A stretch of 8,576 nucleotides of DNA from Comamonadaceae bacterium (GTDB taxonomy: Bacteria > Pseudomonadota > Gammaproteobacteria > Burkholderiales > Burkholderiaceae_C): assembly GCA_947463845.1 (NCBI GenBank), contig CANHUM010000058.1, positions 1-8,576 on the forward strand, written 5' to 3'. Under the pieces are notes generated by a model that was not told the origin of the DNA, did not search any database, and was given only the letters and a program-made list of their open reading frames with translations. This document shows positions 1-8,520 of this stretch, piece after piece (the first letter of the stretch is position 1; each line of letters starts with the position of its first letter). Position numbers and translations under genes: made by a program.

Positions 1-69
1 AAAAAGGTGATGCCTAATGGCAACTGCTTGGCCAACCACTGCGCACAAAGGGCGCGTCTGCAGCGCCAT
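1..69 (-). CDS. Possible 5' end of a further operon gene, cut by the window edge
   Basis: An ATG at 69-67 lies two bases after the transporter stop codon (74-72). It opens a frame of 23 codons that stays open to the edge and begins MALQTRPLCAVVGQAVAI. The tight spacing would fit a co-transcribed gene. There is no convincing Shine-Dalgarno sequence ahead of it, and 23 codons are too few to prove coding. The CAVVG-x-x-VA stretch is loosely like the N-terminus of shikimate dehydrogenase-type proteins (AVIGNPIAHS), but this is only an impression and no function is assigned. The alternative is plain intergenic DNA. Confidence 0.3.
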   Translation of the reverse strand, partial: MALQTRPLCAVVGQAVAIRHHLF

Positions 70-71
70 GT

Positions 72-1253
72 TCAGTGCTTGCCCACCAGGCGATAGACCA
101 CCCTACCCAACACCACGACCCCCAATGCCGCAGCACTGAAAGCATAGGCCAGCCAATCCATGTCCACGCTTTTCGCCATGAGCAACACACCCATGGACTG
201 GCCAAAGAACAGGGAACTGGCAAACAAGGTCACGGCGGTACCCCGCGCAGCGGGAGCCATCTGGGTGGCCTGAACCTGCAAAGTGTTGTGCAGCATGTAA
301 AAGCCCAATCCCGCCAACAGACAGGCCAATAAGCCCATCCAGGTTGCAGTGCCCCAGGCCAGCCCGAGCAAACCCGCAACCACCAAGCCAGCACCTGCTC
401 TGGCCAGGCCGCGTTCTCCCAACCAGGCCAACCAATGACGTGCCATTTGGCTGTAGAGCAAACCGCCCACCCCGTAAAGCATCATCACCGAGCCCGCCGC
501 CATCACACTCAAACCATAGTGCTGATGTAAATGCGTGGGCATGAAGGCCATGGCTCCGAAGACCAAGGCACCCTCGGCGGCCGTGACACCGAGCACCCAA
601 CGCACACGGGCCATGGCCAACAAGCTTGCAGTGGTACGAAACGATGTCCAAAAGCCGGGCGCATCTCTCGTCGACACAGGAGAAGTTCGGACCCGCAACA
701 GCCTGATGAGCAAAACAGCTGCCAATGCGAACAAGGCGGACAAGACCACAAACGCCGCCCGCCAACCCAGCGTATCTGCCGCAAAGCCGCCAAACCACAA
801 GCCACCCATCATGCCCAACACGGTGGCACTCATGATTTTGGCCAAGGTTTCCTGGCGTCGTTCATAGGGCACCCGGTCACCCACCCAGGCCATGGCCAGA
901 GGAATCACCCCCGCTGCTGCGGCCCCCATGAGGCCACGCATGATGACCAACATGGCGAGGCTGTTCGACAACGCGGTGATAGCGCTGATGACAGCACAGG
1001 CAAGAACCGCCAGGGACACCACGCGCAGTTTGCCAAAGCGGTCACCCATGGGGCCATACAACAATTGCGACAGACCATACACCACCGCATAAGTCGAAAC
1101 CACCGCGGAGGCATCACCGGTGCTGACCTGGAATTCATCGCTGAGCACCACCAGCATCGGATCGCAAATGCGCATGGAGGCCATGCTGGCAAAGCCCGCC
1201 AAGGCCAACAGCTGCAAGTGCTGGCGCTCCTGTGCAGGCGTCAAGACAGCCAT
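72..1253 (-). CDS. MFS transporter, DHA1-like, 12 predicted membrane segments
   Basis: An inner-membrane secondary transporter of 393 residues, a normal MFS length. Hydrophobic segments run throughout, with a polar central loop near residues 187-210. The motif A loop GPMGDRFGK is at 67-75 between segments 2 and 3. A glycine-rich segment near 144-156 (TVLGMMGGLWFGG) resembles antiporter motif C. I chose the ATG at 1253 because MAVLTPAQER leads directly into the first membrane segment and the codon follows the pmdC stop by one base. The open frame extends to 1352, but that extension lies inside pmdC and is not membrane-like. The position at the end of the operon suggests transport of protocatechuate, a related acid or a pathway product. 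The DGxD motif of aromatic acid:H+ symporters is not evident in segment 1, so uptake of an aromatic acid is not assured and export is possible. Substrate unknown. Confidence 0.88.
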   Translation of the reverse strand: MAVLTPAQERQHLQLLALAGFASMASMRICDPMLVVLSDEFQVSTGDASAVVSTYAVVYGLSQLLYGPMGDRFGKLRVVSLAVLACAVISAITALSNSLAMLVIMRGLMGAAAAGVIPLAMAWVGDRVPYERRQETLAKIMSATVLGMMGGLWFGGFAADTLGWRAAFVVLSALFALAAVLLIRLLRVRTSPVSTRDAPGFWTSFRTTASLLAMARVRWVLGVTAAEGALVFGAMAFMPTHLHQHYGLSVMAAGSVMMLYGVGGLLYSQMARHWLAWLGERGLARAGAGLVVAGLLGLAWGTATWMGLLACLLAGLGFYMLHNTLQVQATQMAPAARGTAVTLFASSLFFGQSMGVLLMAKSVDMDWLAYAFSAAALGVVVLGRVVYRLVGKH

Positions 1254-1254
1254 A

Positions 1255-2208
1255 TCAGGCCAGTTGCCGCTCCAGGTCATGCAGGACCTGGTAGCAAGGC
1301 AGGACCTGGGCCACACTTGAATTGGGCTCGCGCCCTTCACGGATCGCGGCAAAAAACTCCCGGTCCTGCAGCTCGATGCCGTTCATCGACACCGCCACTT
1401 GCGACACGTCGATCTTTTCTTCCTTGCCGGTAAACAGGTCGTCGTAACGCGCCAAATAGGTGCCGGTGTCGCCGATGTAGCGGAAATAAGTACCCAGCGG
1501 GCCGTCGTTGTTGAAGCTGAGCGACAGGGTGCAAATCGCACCATTGGCCGCCTTGAGCTGGATGCTCATGTCCATGGCGATGCCCAGCGTGGGGTGAATC
1601 GGGCCTTGCACCGCATGGGCTTTGACGATGGGGCTGCCGCACTGGTAGGCGAACAAGTCCACCGTGTGGGCAGCATGGTGCCACAGCAAATGGTCGGTCC
1701 AGCTGCGGGGCTGGCCCAAAGCGTTCATGTTGGTGCGGCGGAAGAAGTAGGTCTGCACATCCATCTGCTGGATGTTGAACTCACCGGCCTTGATCTTGTG
1801 ATTCACCCACTGGTGGCTGGGGTTGAAGCGGCGGGTGTGCCCCACCATGGCCACCAGGCCCGTTTCCTTCTGCACACGCAGCACCTCCTGACCTTCTTGG
1901 TACACATCGCACAGCGGAATCTCTACTTGCACATGCTTGCCTGCCTTGAGGCATGCCAGCGTTTGACTGGCATGCATTTGTGTGGGCGTGCACAAAATCA
2001 CGGCATCCACTTCTTTCAAAGCCAGAGACTCGTTCAGGTCTGTGGTGACATGACCAATACCGTACTTGTCGGCAACCTCTTTGGTTTTGGCGTATTCGCG
2101 ACCGATCAGCGAGACGACTTTGACGCCGTCAATGTTCCGGATGCCATCGAGGTGTTTGATGCCGAAGGCGCCTGCGCCCGCCAGGGCGACTTGGATGGGT
2201 TTGCTCAT
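1255..2208 (-). CDS. pmdC: 4-carboxy-2-hydroxymuconate-6-semialdehyde dehydrogenase (LigC/PmdC)
   Basis: A cytosolic NAD(P)-dependent dehydrogenase of the Gfo/Idh/MocA family, 317 residues (LigC is about 315). It oxidises the hemiacetal form of CHMS, the ring-cleavage product of protocatechuate, to 2-pyrone-4,6-dicarboxylate. The N-terminal Rossmann fold shows GAGAFG at 11-16. The usual E-K-P element appears as EIPL at 96-99, so the lysine common in sugar dehydrogenases of this family is replaced by isoleucine. A histidine-rich WHHAAH stretch (176-181) is followed by D184 in the substrate domain. The ATG at 2208 lies 12 bases after the pmdB stop; its Shine-Dalgarno is weak (GAGA about 10 bases upstream). 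The product assignment rests on family features plus position beside pmdAB, and the context makes it secure. Confidence 0.94.
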   Translation of the reverse strand: MSKPIQVALAGAGAFGIKHLDGIRNIDGVKVVSLIGREYAKTKEVADKYGIGHVTTDLNESLALKEVDAVILCTPTQMHASQTLACLKAGKHVQVEIPLCDVYQEGQEVLRVQKETGLVAMVGHTRRFNPSHQWVNHKIKAGEFNIQQMDVQTYFFRRTNMNALGQPRSWTDHLLWHHAAHTVDLFAYQCGSPIVKAHAVQGPIHPTLGIAMDMSIQLKAANGAICTLSLSFNNDGPLGTYFRYIGDTGTYLARYDDLFTGKEEKIDVSQVAVSMNGIELQDREFFAAIREGREPNSSVAQVLPCYQVLHDLERQLA

Positions 2209-2220
2209 GGATGAAATCTC

Positions 2221-3560
<1,340 letters not shown>

Positions 3561-3563
3561 GGT

Positions 3564-4502
3564 TCAGCCTTTCGATTCTTCAGGCCAATAAAGCCGCATC
3601 GGGTTGTCCACCAACAATTTGCGCTGCAGTTCAGGCGTGGTCGCAATGTGTGGGATGAAGTCCACCAGCAGACCATCATCGGGCATGTGGTCTTTCAGGT
3701 TGGGATGCGGCCAGTCGGTGCCCCAAAGCACGCGGTCGGGGAACTCCTCGACGATGCGTTTGGCAAACGGGATCACGTCCTGATAGGCATTTTGCTCACC
3801 GTTCAAAGCCGTGGGGCCGGACACCGACAGCCGCTCGGGGCATGACACCTTGCTCCACACATTGGTGTGCTCACGCATGAACTTCTGGAACAACGCAAAC
3901 TGCGGGCCGTCCACCGGCAGCGAGACATCAGGCCGCCCCATGTGATCCACCACCACCGTGGTGGGCAAGGCTGTGAAAAAGTCCCACAGCTCGGGCAGGT
4001 CCACCGCTTCGAAGTAGATCACCACATGCCAGCCCCATTGCTGGATACGGCCGGCGATTTCAAGCAACTCGTCCTTGGGCGTGAAATCCACCAAGCGCTT
4101 GACGAAGTTGAAGCGCACACCACGCACACCGGCATCGTGCATGGATTGGATTTCTTCGTCCGTCACGCTGCGCTTGACGGTGGCCACGCCACGCGCCCGG
4201 CCACCACTGGCCAGGCATGCATCCACCATGGCGCGGTTGTCCGCGCCGTGACAAGTGGCTTGCACGATCACATTGCGGGCAAATCCCAAGTGATCGCGCA
4301 GCGCAAACAGCTGCTGCTTGCTGGCATCACAAGGGGTGTATTTGCGCTCTGGCGCATAGGGGAATTCGGCACCCGGGCCAAACACGTGGCAGTGGGCGTC
4401 CACTGCGCCAACGGGCAATTGAAAGCGCGGCTTGGACGGTCCGGTGTACCAGTCCATCCAGCCTGCGGTTTTGGTGAAGCCACCCGTCGTTGGTTTTGTC
4501 AC
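3564..4502 (-). CDS. pmdD: 2-pyrone-4,6-dicarboxylate hydrolase (LigI/PmdD)
   Basis: A cytosolic amidohydrolase-superfamily enzyme of 312 residues that opens the lactone 2-pyrone-4,6-dicarboxylate to 4-oxalomesaconate / 4-carboxy-2-hydroxymuconate. LigI-type enzymes need no metal. The pattern fits: DAHCH (H37, H39), the RGVRFNF strand with R130, Y163, H187 in VVDHMGRP, and the general-base aspartate D263 in GTDWPHPN. A WYTGPSKPRFQLP leader (18-30) precedes the barrel. The start is a GTG at 4502-4500, supported by an AAGGAG Shine-Dalgarno seven bases upstream. The next gene, pmdA, starts three bases after its stop. It is about 20 residues longer than LigI, partly at the N-terminus and partly before D263. 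Confidence 0.94.
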   Translation of the reverse strand: MTKPTTGGFTKTAGWMDWYTGPSKPRFQLPVGAVDAHCHVFGPGAEFPYAPERKYTPCDASKQQLFALRDHLGFARNVIVQATCHGADNRAMVDACLASGGRARGVATVKRSVTDEEIQSMHDAGVRGVRFNFVKRLVDFTPKDELLEIAGRIQQWGWHVVIYFEAVDLPELWDFFTALPTTVVVDHMGRPDVSLPVDGPQFALFQKFMREHTNVWSKVSCPERLSVSGPTALNGEQNAYQDVIPFAKRIVEEFPDRVLWGTDWPHPNLKDHMPDDGLLVDFIPHIATTPELQRKLLVDNPMRLYWPEESKG

Positions 4503-4509
4503 TTTTCTT

Positions 4510-4515
4510 CTCCTT
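4510..4515 (-). promoter_or_regulatory. Shine-Dalgarno site that fixes the GTG start of pmdD
   Basis: The minus strand reads AAGGAG, then seven bases, then GTG. This is the strongest ribosome-binding site in the operon and supports the non-ATG start. It lies between the large inverted repeat and the gene, so it stays single-stranded when that hairpin forms. Confidence 0.7.
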
Positions 4516-4538
4516 GTTACAGAGCGCCGTCACTGACT

Positions 4539-4620
4539 GTGATGCGCGGCTGTGGCCGTGCTGGGGCGATTTGCTGGCCGAAGGACTGAGAGCCCCGGCA
4601 CGGCCGCAGCCGCGCATCAC
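4539..4620. repeat. Long inverted repeat with 29-bp arms in the pmdF-pmdD spacer
   Basis: The left arm (4539-4567, beginning GTGATGCGCGGCTG) and right arm (4592-4620, ending CAGCCGCGCATCAC) are reverse complements at 27 of 29 positions, separated by a 24-base loop. At both differing positions the plus strand has T opposite G. Plus-strand RNA would therefore form G-U wobbles, while the operon (minus-strand) RNA would have A-C mismatches. No T-run follows either arm, so it is not a classical intrinsic terminator. It could be a palindromic repetitive (REP-like) element, an mRNA stability or processing structure, or a partial attenuator. No target-site duplication is visible at the edges. Confidence 0.85.
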
Positions 4621-4639
4621 CCCACCACAAATGGTTGAA

Positions 4640-5323
4640 TCAATCGATGTATTTCAGCCCCGCTGCAGCCAGCGGCTCACGCATCTTGTACATGTCCAAA
4701 CCCAGCACACCCGAGGCGAGCTTGGCTCGTTTTTCGCCCTCAAAGCTTTCACGCTTTGCTGCGGCTTCGAGGGTCTGCACGGCGCGGGCAGCAGGCACGC
4801 AAACCACACCATCGTCATCGGCCACGATCACGTCGCCTGGCGTCACAAGCATGCCCGCACACACCACGGGGATGTTGACCGAACCGATGGTGGCCTTGAT
4901 GCAGCCCTTGCTGCTGATGGCTTTGCTCCACACCGGAAAGTTCATCTTTTGAAGCTCTTTCACATCGCGCACCCCGGCGTCGATGATCAAAGCGCGTGCG
5001 CCTCGAGCCTGGAAAGACGTGGCCAGCAGATCACCGAAATAGCCGTCGGTGCAATCGGCCGTGATGGCCGCGACCACGATGTCGCCAGGCTGAATCTGCT
5101 CGGCCACCACATGCATCATCCAGTTGTCGCCAGGGTGTAGCAGCACAGTGACCGCTGTGCCAGACACCTTCGCGTCGGGGTAAATGGGTCGCATGTAAGG
5201 CTTCATGAGGCCCACACGCCCCATGGCCTCGTGCACAGTGGCCGAGCCCAATGCGCCCAGGCCGTCAGCGGCTGCGCGGTCCGCGCGGGTGATGTTGCGG
5301 TAAACAACGCCAAGTTCGTACAT
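4640..5323 (-). CDS. pmdF: 4-carboxy-4-hydroxy-2-oxoadipate aldolase / oxaloacetate decarboxylase (LigK/PmdF)
   Basis: The last pathway enzyme: a class II (Mg2+-dependent) aldolase of the RraA-like HMG/CHA aldolase family, 227 residues, the usual length. It cleaves CHA to pyruvate and oxaloacetate, and family members also decarboxylate oxaloacetate. Family signatures are ATVHEAMGR (28-36), a GDLLAT loop (97-102) that contacts substrate, and IDAGVRD (114-120), where R119 and D120 match the substrate- and metal-binding Arg-Asp pair. The ATG at 5323 has AAAGGA six bases upstream. Structured spacers flank the gene: tandem hairpins on the pmdE side and a long inverted repeat on the pmdD side. Its expression may therefore be set partly apart from its neighbours. 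Confidence 0.94.
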   Translation of the reverse strand: MYELGVVYRNITRADRAAADGLGALGSATVHEAMGRVGLMKPYMRPIYPDAKVSGTAVTVLLHPGDNWMMHVVAEQIQPGDIVVAAITADCTDGYFGDLLATSFQARGARALIIDAGVRDVKELQKMNFPVWSKAISSKGCIKATIGSVNIPVVCAGMLVTPGDVIVADDDGVVCVPAARAVQTLEAAAKRESFEGEKRAKLASGVLGLDMYKMREPLAAAGLKYID

Positions 5324-5340
5324 GTTCTTTCCTTTGTTAA

Positions 5341-5423
5341 TCAGTTGGTGACAGAGCTAAAGATCTGTCACGCAAAGTCCTTCAGTTGGTGACAGAGCTA
5401 AAGATCTGTCACGCAAAGTCCTT
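5341..5423. repeat. Two exact tandem copies of a 41-bp hairpin unit between pmdE and pmdF
   Basis: Unit 1 (5341-5381) and unit 2 (5382-5422) are identical, and one more matching base (5423) runs into the pmdE stop codon (5424-5422). Each unit holds a perfect 8-bp inverted repeat, GTGACAGA ... TCTGTCAC, around an 8-base loop: 5348-5355 with 5364-5371, and 5389-5396 with 5405-5412. Arms of different copies can also pair. In the minus-strand transcript the hairpins lie just after pmdE and end about 24 bases before the pmdF start. No U-run follows, so this looks more like an mRNA processing or stability element, or a protein site, than a terminator. Confidence 0.9.
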
Positions 5424-6468
5424 AGATGCCGTTGGCCTTGAGCTGATCGTCCAGGCGCTTGAACACACGGCGCGCATTGCCTTCGTAGACCATGTAACGC
5501 TCTTCGTCGTTCAGGTTGGCCGTGGCTTGCACATAGCGCTTGGTGTCATCAAAGTAGTGGCCGGTTTCAGGATCGATGCCGCGCACCGCGCCGATCATCT
5601 CAGAGGCAAACAAAATGTTCTTGACCGGGATCACACGGGTCAGCAGGTCGATGCCGGGCTGGTGGTACACGCAGGTGTCAAAGAAGATGTTGTTGAGCAG
5701 GTGTTCGGTCAGCAAAGGCTTTTTGAGCTCTTGCGCCAAGCCCCGGAAACGGCCCCAGTGGTAAGGCACCGCGCCGCCACCGTGCGGGATCAAAAACTTC
5801 AAGGTCGGAAACTCCTTGAACAGGTCTGAAGTCAGGCACTGCATGAAGGCGGTGGTGTCGGCGTTCAGGTAGTGCGCGCCGGTGGTGTGAAAGCAGCTGT
5901 TGCAACTGGTGCTCACATGGATCATGGCGGGGATGTCGTACTCCACCATCTTTTCGTAAATCGGGTACCAGGCCTTGTCGGACAGCGGCGGCGATGTCCA
6001 GTGGCCGCCCGAGGGATCGGGGTTGAGGTTGATGCCAACGTTGCCGTACTGCTCCACGCACTTGACCAGCTCGGGGATGCAGGTGGCCGGGTCCACGCCG
6101 GGCGACTGGGGCAGCATGGCCGCAGGCACGAAATGGTCAGGGAAAAGTTGAGCCACCCGGTAGCACAGCTCGTTGCAAATCGCCGCCCAGGTGCTCGACA
6201 CGTTGAAGTCGCCAATGTGGTGCGCCATGAAGCTGGCGCGTGGGCTGAAGATGGTGATGTCCGAGCCACGCTCTTTCATCTTGGCCAGCTGGTTGGTCTC
6301 GATGCTCTCGCGCAGTTCGTCGTCGCTGATTTTCAAGTCTGACACTTTGGGCATGGACGCAGGGTCTTGGATGCCCGCAATTTGCTTGTTGCGCCAGTCT
6401 TCCAAGGCCTTTGGGGCAGTGGTGTAGTGGCCGTGCACGTCGATGATCAAGGGTTTCGTTTGGCTCAT
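5422..6468 (-). CDS. pmdE: 4-oxalomesaconate hydratase (LigJ/PmdE)
   Basis: A zinc-dependent hydratase in the amidohydrolase superfamily (ACMSD-like), 348 residues (LigJ is about 341). It adds water to the ring-opened intermediate to give 4-carboxy-4-hydroxy-2-oxoadipate, the PmdF substrate. Metal-site residues are visible: H12 and H14 in DVHGH, H184 in MIHVS, H229 in IPHGGG and E290 in FASEMIG. In this group that glutamate replaces the aspartate usual in amidohydrolases. The start is the ATG at 6468 (MSQTKPLIIDVHGH), with AGGA six bases upstream. The open frame continues to 7242, but that extension is the antisense of the LysR gene and the intergenic region. It is the first gene of the operon, divergent from the regulator. 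Confidence 0.94.
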   Translation of the reverse strand: MSQTKPLIIDVHGHYTTAPKALEDWRNKQIAGIQDPASMPKVSDLKISDDELRESIETNQLAKMKERGSDITIFSPRASFMAHHIGDFNVSSTWAAICNELCYRVAQLFPDHFVPAAMLPQSPGVDPATCIPELVKCVEQYGNVGINLNPDPSGGHWTSPPLSDKAWYPIYEKMVEYDIPAMIHVSTSCNSCFHTTGAHYLNADTTAFMQCLTSDLFKEFPTLKFLIPHGGGAVPYHWGRFRGLAQELKKPLLTEHLLNNIFFDTCVYHQPGIDLLTRVIPVKNILFASEMIGAVRGIDPETGHYFDDTKRYVQATANLNDEERYMVYEGNARRVFKRLDDQLKANGI

Positions 6469-6559
6469 GGGCAATCCTGATGGGTCGAATGTTTGCGCAG
6501 ATTGTGCAGACTCACAGCACGAACGAACAGCCTCTGCGCCATCTACCAGCCAGAACAAA

Positions 6560-6588
6560 TTGATATATCCGATTGATTGATATGACAG
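6560..6588 (-). promoter_or_regulatory. Candidate sigma-70 promoter of the pmd operon
   Basis: On the minus strand CTGTCA (6588-6583; 4/6 match to TTGACA) and TATCAA (6565-6560; 4/6 match to TATAAT) are spaced by 17 bases. This would leave a leader of roughly 85 bases before pmdE. The match is moderate, as expected for a promoter needing an activator. The region is also AT-rich by chance measures, so the exact boxes are uncertain. Confidence 0.35.
6565..6583. promoter_or_regulatory. LysR-type operator, ATATC-N9-GATAT
   Basis: A perfect 5+5 interrupted palindrome in the pmdE-lysR spacer contains the T-N11-A core (ATC-N9-GAT) typical of LysR-family binding sites. It lies 42 bases before the regulator ATG and about 97 bases before the pmdE ATG. 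It covers the spacer of the candidate pmdE promoter, which may point to repression or autoregulation by the adjacent regulator as much as to activation. Binding by that regulator is inferred. Confidence 0.5.
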
Positions 6589-6624
6589 AATAAGGTTAAC
6601 TGAAAGCGCCTCGCACACATCATC

Positions 6625-7536
6625 ATGGACCTCAAACAGCTCGAATACTTTGTGCGTGTGGCCGAATTGGGCAGCTTCACCCGGGCCGCACTGTCCCTGA
6701 ACATCGCCCAACCGGCGCTCAGCCGTCAGGTGCGCCTGCTCGAAGTCGAGCTGCGACAAAACCTGCTCGTGCGCAACGGGCGCGGTGCCACCCCCACCCA
6801 GGCCGGGTTGTTGTTGCTGGAGCATGGGCGGGGCATCCTGCACCAGGTCGAACGGGCGCAGGAGGAACTGGGCCGGGTACGCTCGGGTTTGACGGGTCGT
6901 GTCGCGCTGGGCCTGCCGCCCAGCGTGGCGCGGGTGCTCACGGTGCCTTTGACACGGGCTTTTCGCGCCAAGATGCCCGAGGCCCAACTGTCCATCAGCG
7001 AAGGTCTGTCGAGCGCCATGCAGGAAAACCTGCAAAACGGCCGCCTGGACATCGCTGTGCTTTACAACCCCAGTCTCTTGCCGGGCATCGAACACACCCC
7101 GCTGGTGCAAGAAGAATTGCTGTTGGTGCAGCCTCGCCCACCGGGCTTGCAAGAAGACCCGCCCCCGCCCGCCATCAGTCTGCAAGAAGTCGCTGCCCTG
7201 CCCTTGGTGATCCCCACGCGCCCCAACGCGATCCGCATGCATGTGGAATCTGAAATGGCCGCCATCGGCTCACGCCCCATCATTGCGCTGGAGATCGATG
7301 GCGTGAGTGCCATTCTCGACTTGGTGGCCGACGGCGCTGGCTACGCCATCCTGCCGCGCAACGCCGTGATGCGCTCGGTGCGGCCTTCGGCGTTTTCAGT
7401 GCGCCCCCTCAAGCAACCGGCCCTGCACATCCAGCTGACCACCGCCATCAGCGCCCAACGCCCGAGCACACTCACCCAGCAGGCCACGCTGACCCTGCTG
7501 ACGGAGATGGCCGTGCAGTGGCTCAGCCCACCTTGA
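6625..7536 (+). CDS. LysR-family transcriptional regulator, likely controls the pmd operon
   Basis: A DNA-binding regulator of 303 residues, standard for the family. The N-terminal winged helix-turn-helix is clear (MDLKQLEYFVRVAELGSFTRAA; recognition region AQPALSRQVRLLE at 28-40; wing to about residue 60). A linker helix follows, then a periplasmic-binding-protein-like effector domain from about 90 to 295. The ATG at 6625 gives the canonical LysR N-terminus, but no good Shine-Dalgarno precedes it. Divergent placement against pmdE and the operator in between suggest it senses protocatechuate or a pathway intermediate and controls pmdEFDABC, and probably itself. The effector cannot be read from the sequence. 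It ends 12 bases before the convergent permease gene. Confidence 0.93.
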   Translation: MDLKQLEYFVRVAELGSFTRAALSLNIAQPALSRQVRLLEVELRQNLLVRNGRGATPTQAGLLLLEHGRGILHQVERAQEELGRVRSGLTGRVALGLPPSVARVLTVPLTRAFRAKMPEAQLSISEGLSSAMQENLQNGRLDIAVLYNPSLLPGIEHTPLVQEELLLVQPRPPGLQEDPPPPAISLQEVAALPLVIPTRPNAIRMHVESEMAAIGSRPIIALEIDGVSAILDLVADGAGYAILPRNAVMRSVRPSAFSVRPLKQPALHIQLTTAISAQRPSTLTQQATLTLLTEMAVQWLSPP

Positions 7537-7548
7537 CGTCTGCGCCGA

Positions 7549-8490
7549 TCACACAGGCTGCAGTTTGAGCAACCACAGCAATGCACTGAGCGTAAAAAAC
7601 GACAACACCGTGGTCACCAACAAGGCTGCAGCGCTCACCGTGCCGTGGCCGTGGCGCTGGTTCAAGATCGTGTAGATGCCCAGCATGGGCATGGCGCCGG
7701 TGAGCACGGCCGCTGCGCGCAAGGCAGGATCCTCGATGGGCACCCACCACACCAGCACCGCCCACATGGCCAGGGGGTGCAGCACCAGCTTGCCCAGCGC
7801 AATCGGCAGCACCGTGGCCTGAAGCCCACGCGCCTGCAAACCCACCAAGGAGCCACCAATCACAAACAGCGACAACACCGCGCTGGACTGTGCAAACCAA
7901 TCGATGGTGCGACCCAAAGACGCCGGCATCTGCAGTCCAGACAGCGAAAACGCAAAACCGGCCACCACGCCCCAAACCATGGGATTTTTGAGCACGCTTT
8001 TCAAAGTCTGGCGCAGCACAGTTTTCCATTGACCTGGCCGCCCTTGAGCATCGGCAATCGCCAACAGCAAGGGCAACAACAGAAAATTCTCGACCACCAT
8101 GTTGAGTGCGAGCGCCACCCCGGCCACGGGGCCAAACGACAACAAGATGATGGGGTAGCCCACAAAGCCGCTGTTGGGGCATGACATGCCCATGGCCATC
8201 ATGCTGCTGTAACTCAAGCTCTGCCCCATCACCTTGCGCGCCCACCACAGGCCCAGCGCCAGCACCATCAAGGAGCCCAGGGCATAGACCAGCAAGTAGT
8301 TGAAATTGAGAATTTCCGCCACGCTGCGCTGCGACAAGGCATTGAACAACAGAGCGGGCAAGGCCAGCTGCAGTGTGAAGCGACCAAACACCTGCATGTC
8401 GGCCTTGGCAAACAGGCCAAGGCGGGTGCAGGCATAGCCCAAGGCGATGGTGAGGTAAATGGGGATGGTGATGCCCAGAATCTCGAGCAT
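7549..8490 (-). CDS. AEC-family permease (auxin efflux carrier-like)
   Basis: An inner-membrane transporter of 313 residues with about ten hydrophobic segments. Hallmarks are the LPALLF element in the second segment (43-48) and NSGFVGYP (106-113), the conserved crossing motif of AEC/bile-acid-type carriers. A matching C-terminal half carries GAMPMLGIYTILNQRHG. I chose the ATG at 8490 because GAGGGG lies four bases upstream; a TTG start at 8502 would destroy that site. Bacterial members move organic acids such as malate or malonate, but the substrate here is unknown. It is convergent with the LysR gene (12-base gap) and so is not part of the pmd operon. A role with aromatic or dicarboxylic acids is only suggested by location. 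Confidence 0.88.
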   Translation of the reverse strand: MLEILGITIPIYLTIALGYACTRLGLFAKADMQVFGRFTLQLALPALLFNALSQRSVAEILNFNYLLVYALGSLMVLALGLWWARKVMGQSLSYSSMMAMGMSCPNSGFVGYPIILLSFGPVAGVALALNMVVENFLLLPLLLAIADAQGRPGQWKTVLRQTLKSVLKNPMVWGVVAGFAFSLSGLQMPASLGRTIDWFAQSSAVLSLFVIGGSLVGLQARGLQATVLPIALGKLVLHPLAMWAVLVWWVPIEDPALRAAAVLTGAMPMLGIYTILNQRHGHGTVSAAALLVTTVLSFFTLSALLWLLKLQPV

Positions 8491-8520
8491 GTTGCCCCTC
8501 AAGGATTCAAAGTTCGGGTT

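Noticed and set aside
531..1433. 300-codon open frame on the plus strand, antisense to the transporter and the end of pmdC
   Set aside because: Its product is rich in His, Gln, Arg and Gly without any domain, and it mirrors a well-supported membrane protein. Long antisense frames are common in GC-rich coding DNA.
1399..2214. 271-codon open frame on the plus strand, antisense to pmdC
   Set aside because: It covers almost exactly the reverse of a recognised dehydrogenase, has no recognisable motif and no ribosome site. It is a shadow frame.
5341..5423. Tiny reading frames (GTG ACA GAT CTT TAG) in each tandem hairpin copy, preceded by AAGGA
   Set aside because: Four-codon frames follow directly from the palindrome sequence; nothing supports translation as leader peptides.
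6469..7242. N-terminal extension of pmdE by about 258 residues, suggesting a fusion protein
   Set aside because: The extension is antisense to the LysR gene and crosses the regulatory spacer, is low-complexity, and an ATG with a good Shine-Dalgarno marks the normal LigJ-type start at 6468.
7490..7600. Bidirectional terminator between the convergent LysR and permease genes
   Set aside because: The gap is only 12 bases, and I found no stable stem with a flanking T-run in it or in the adjoining gene ends.
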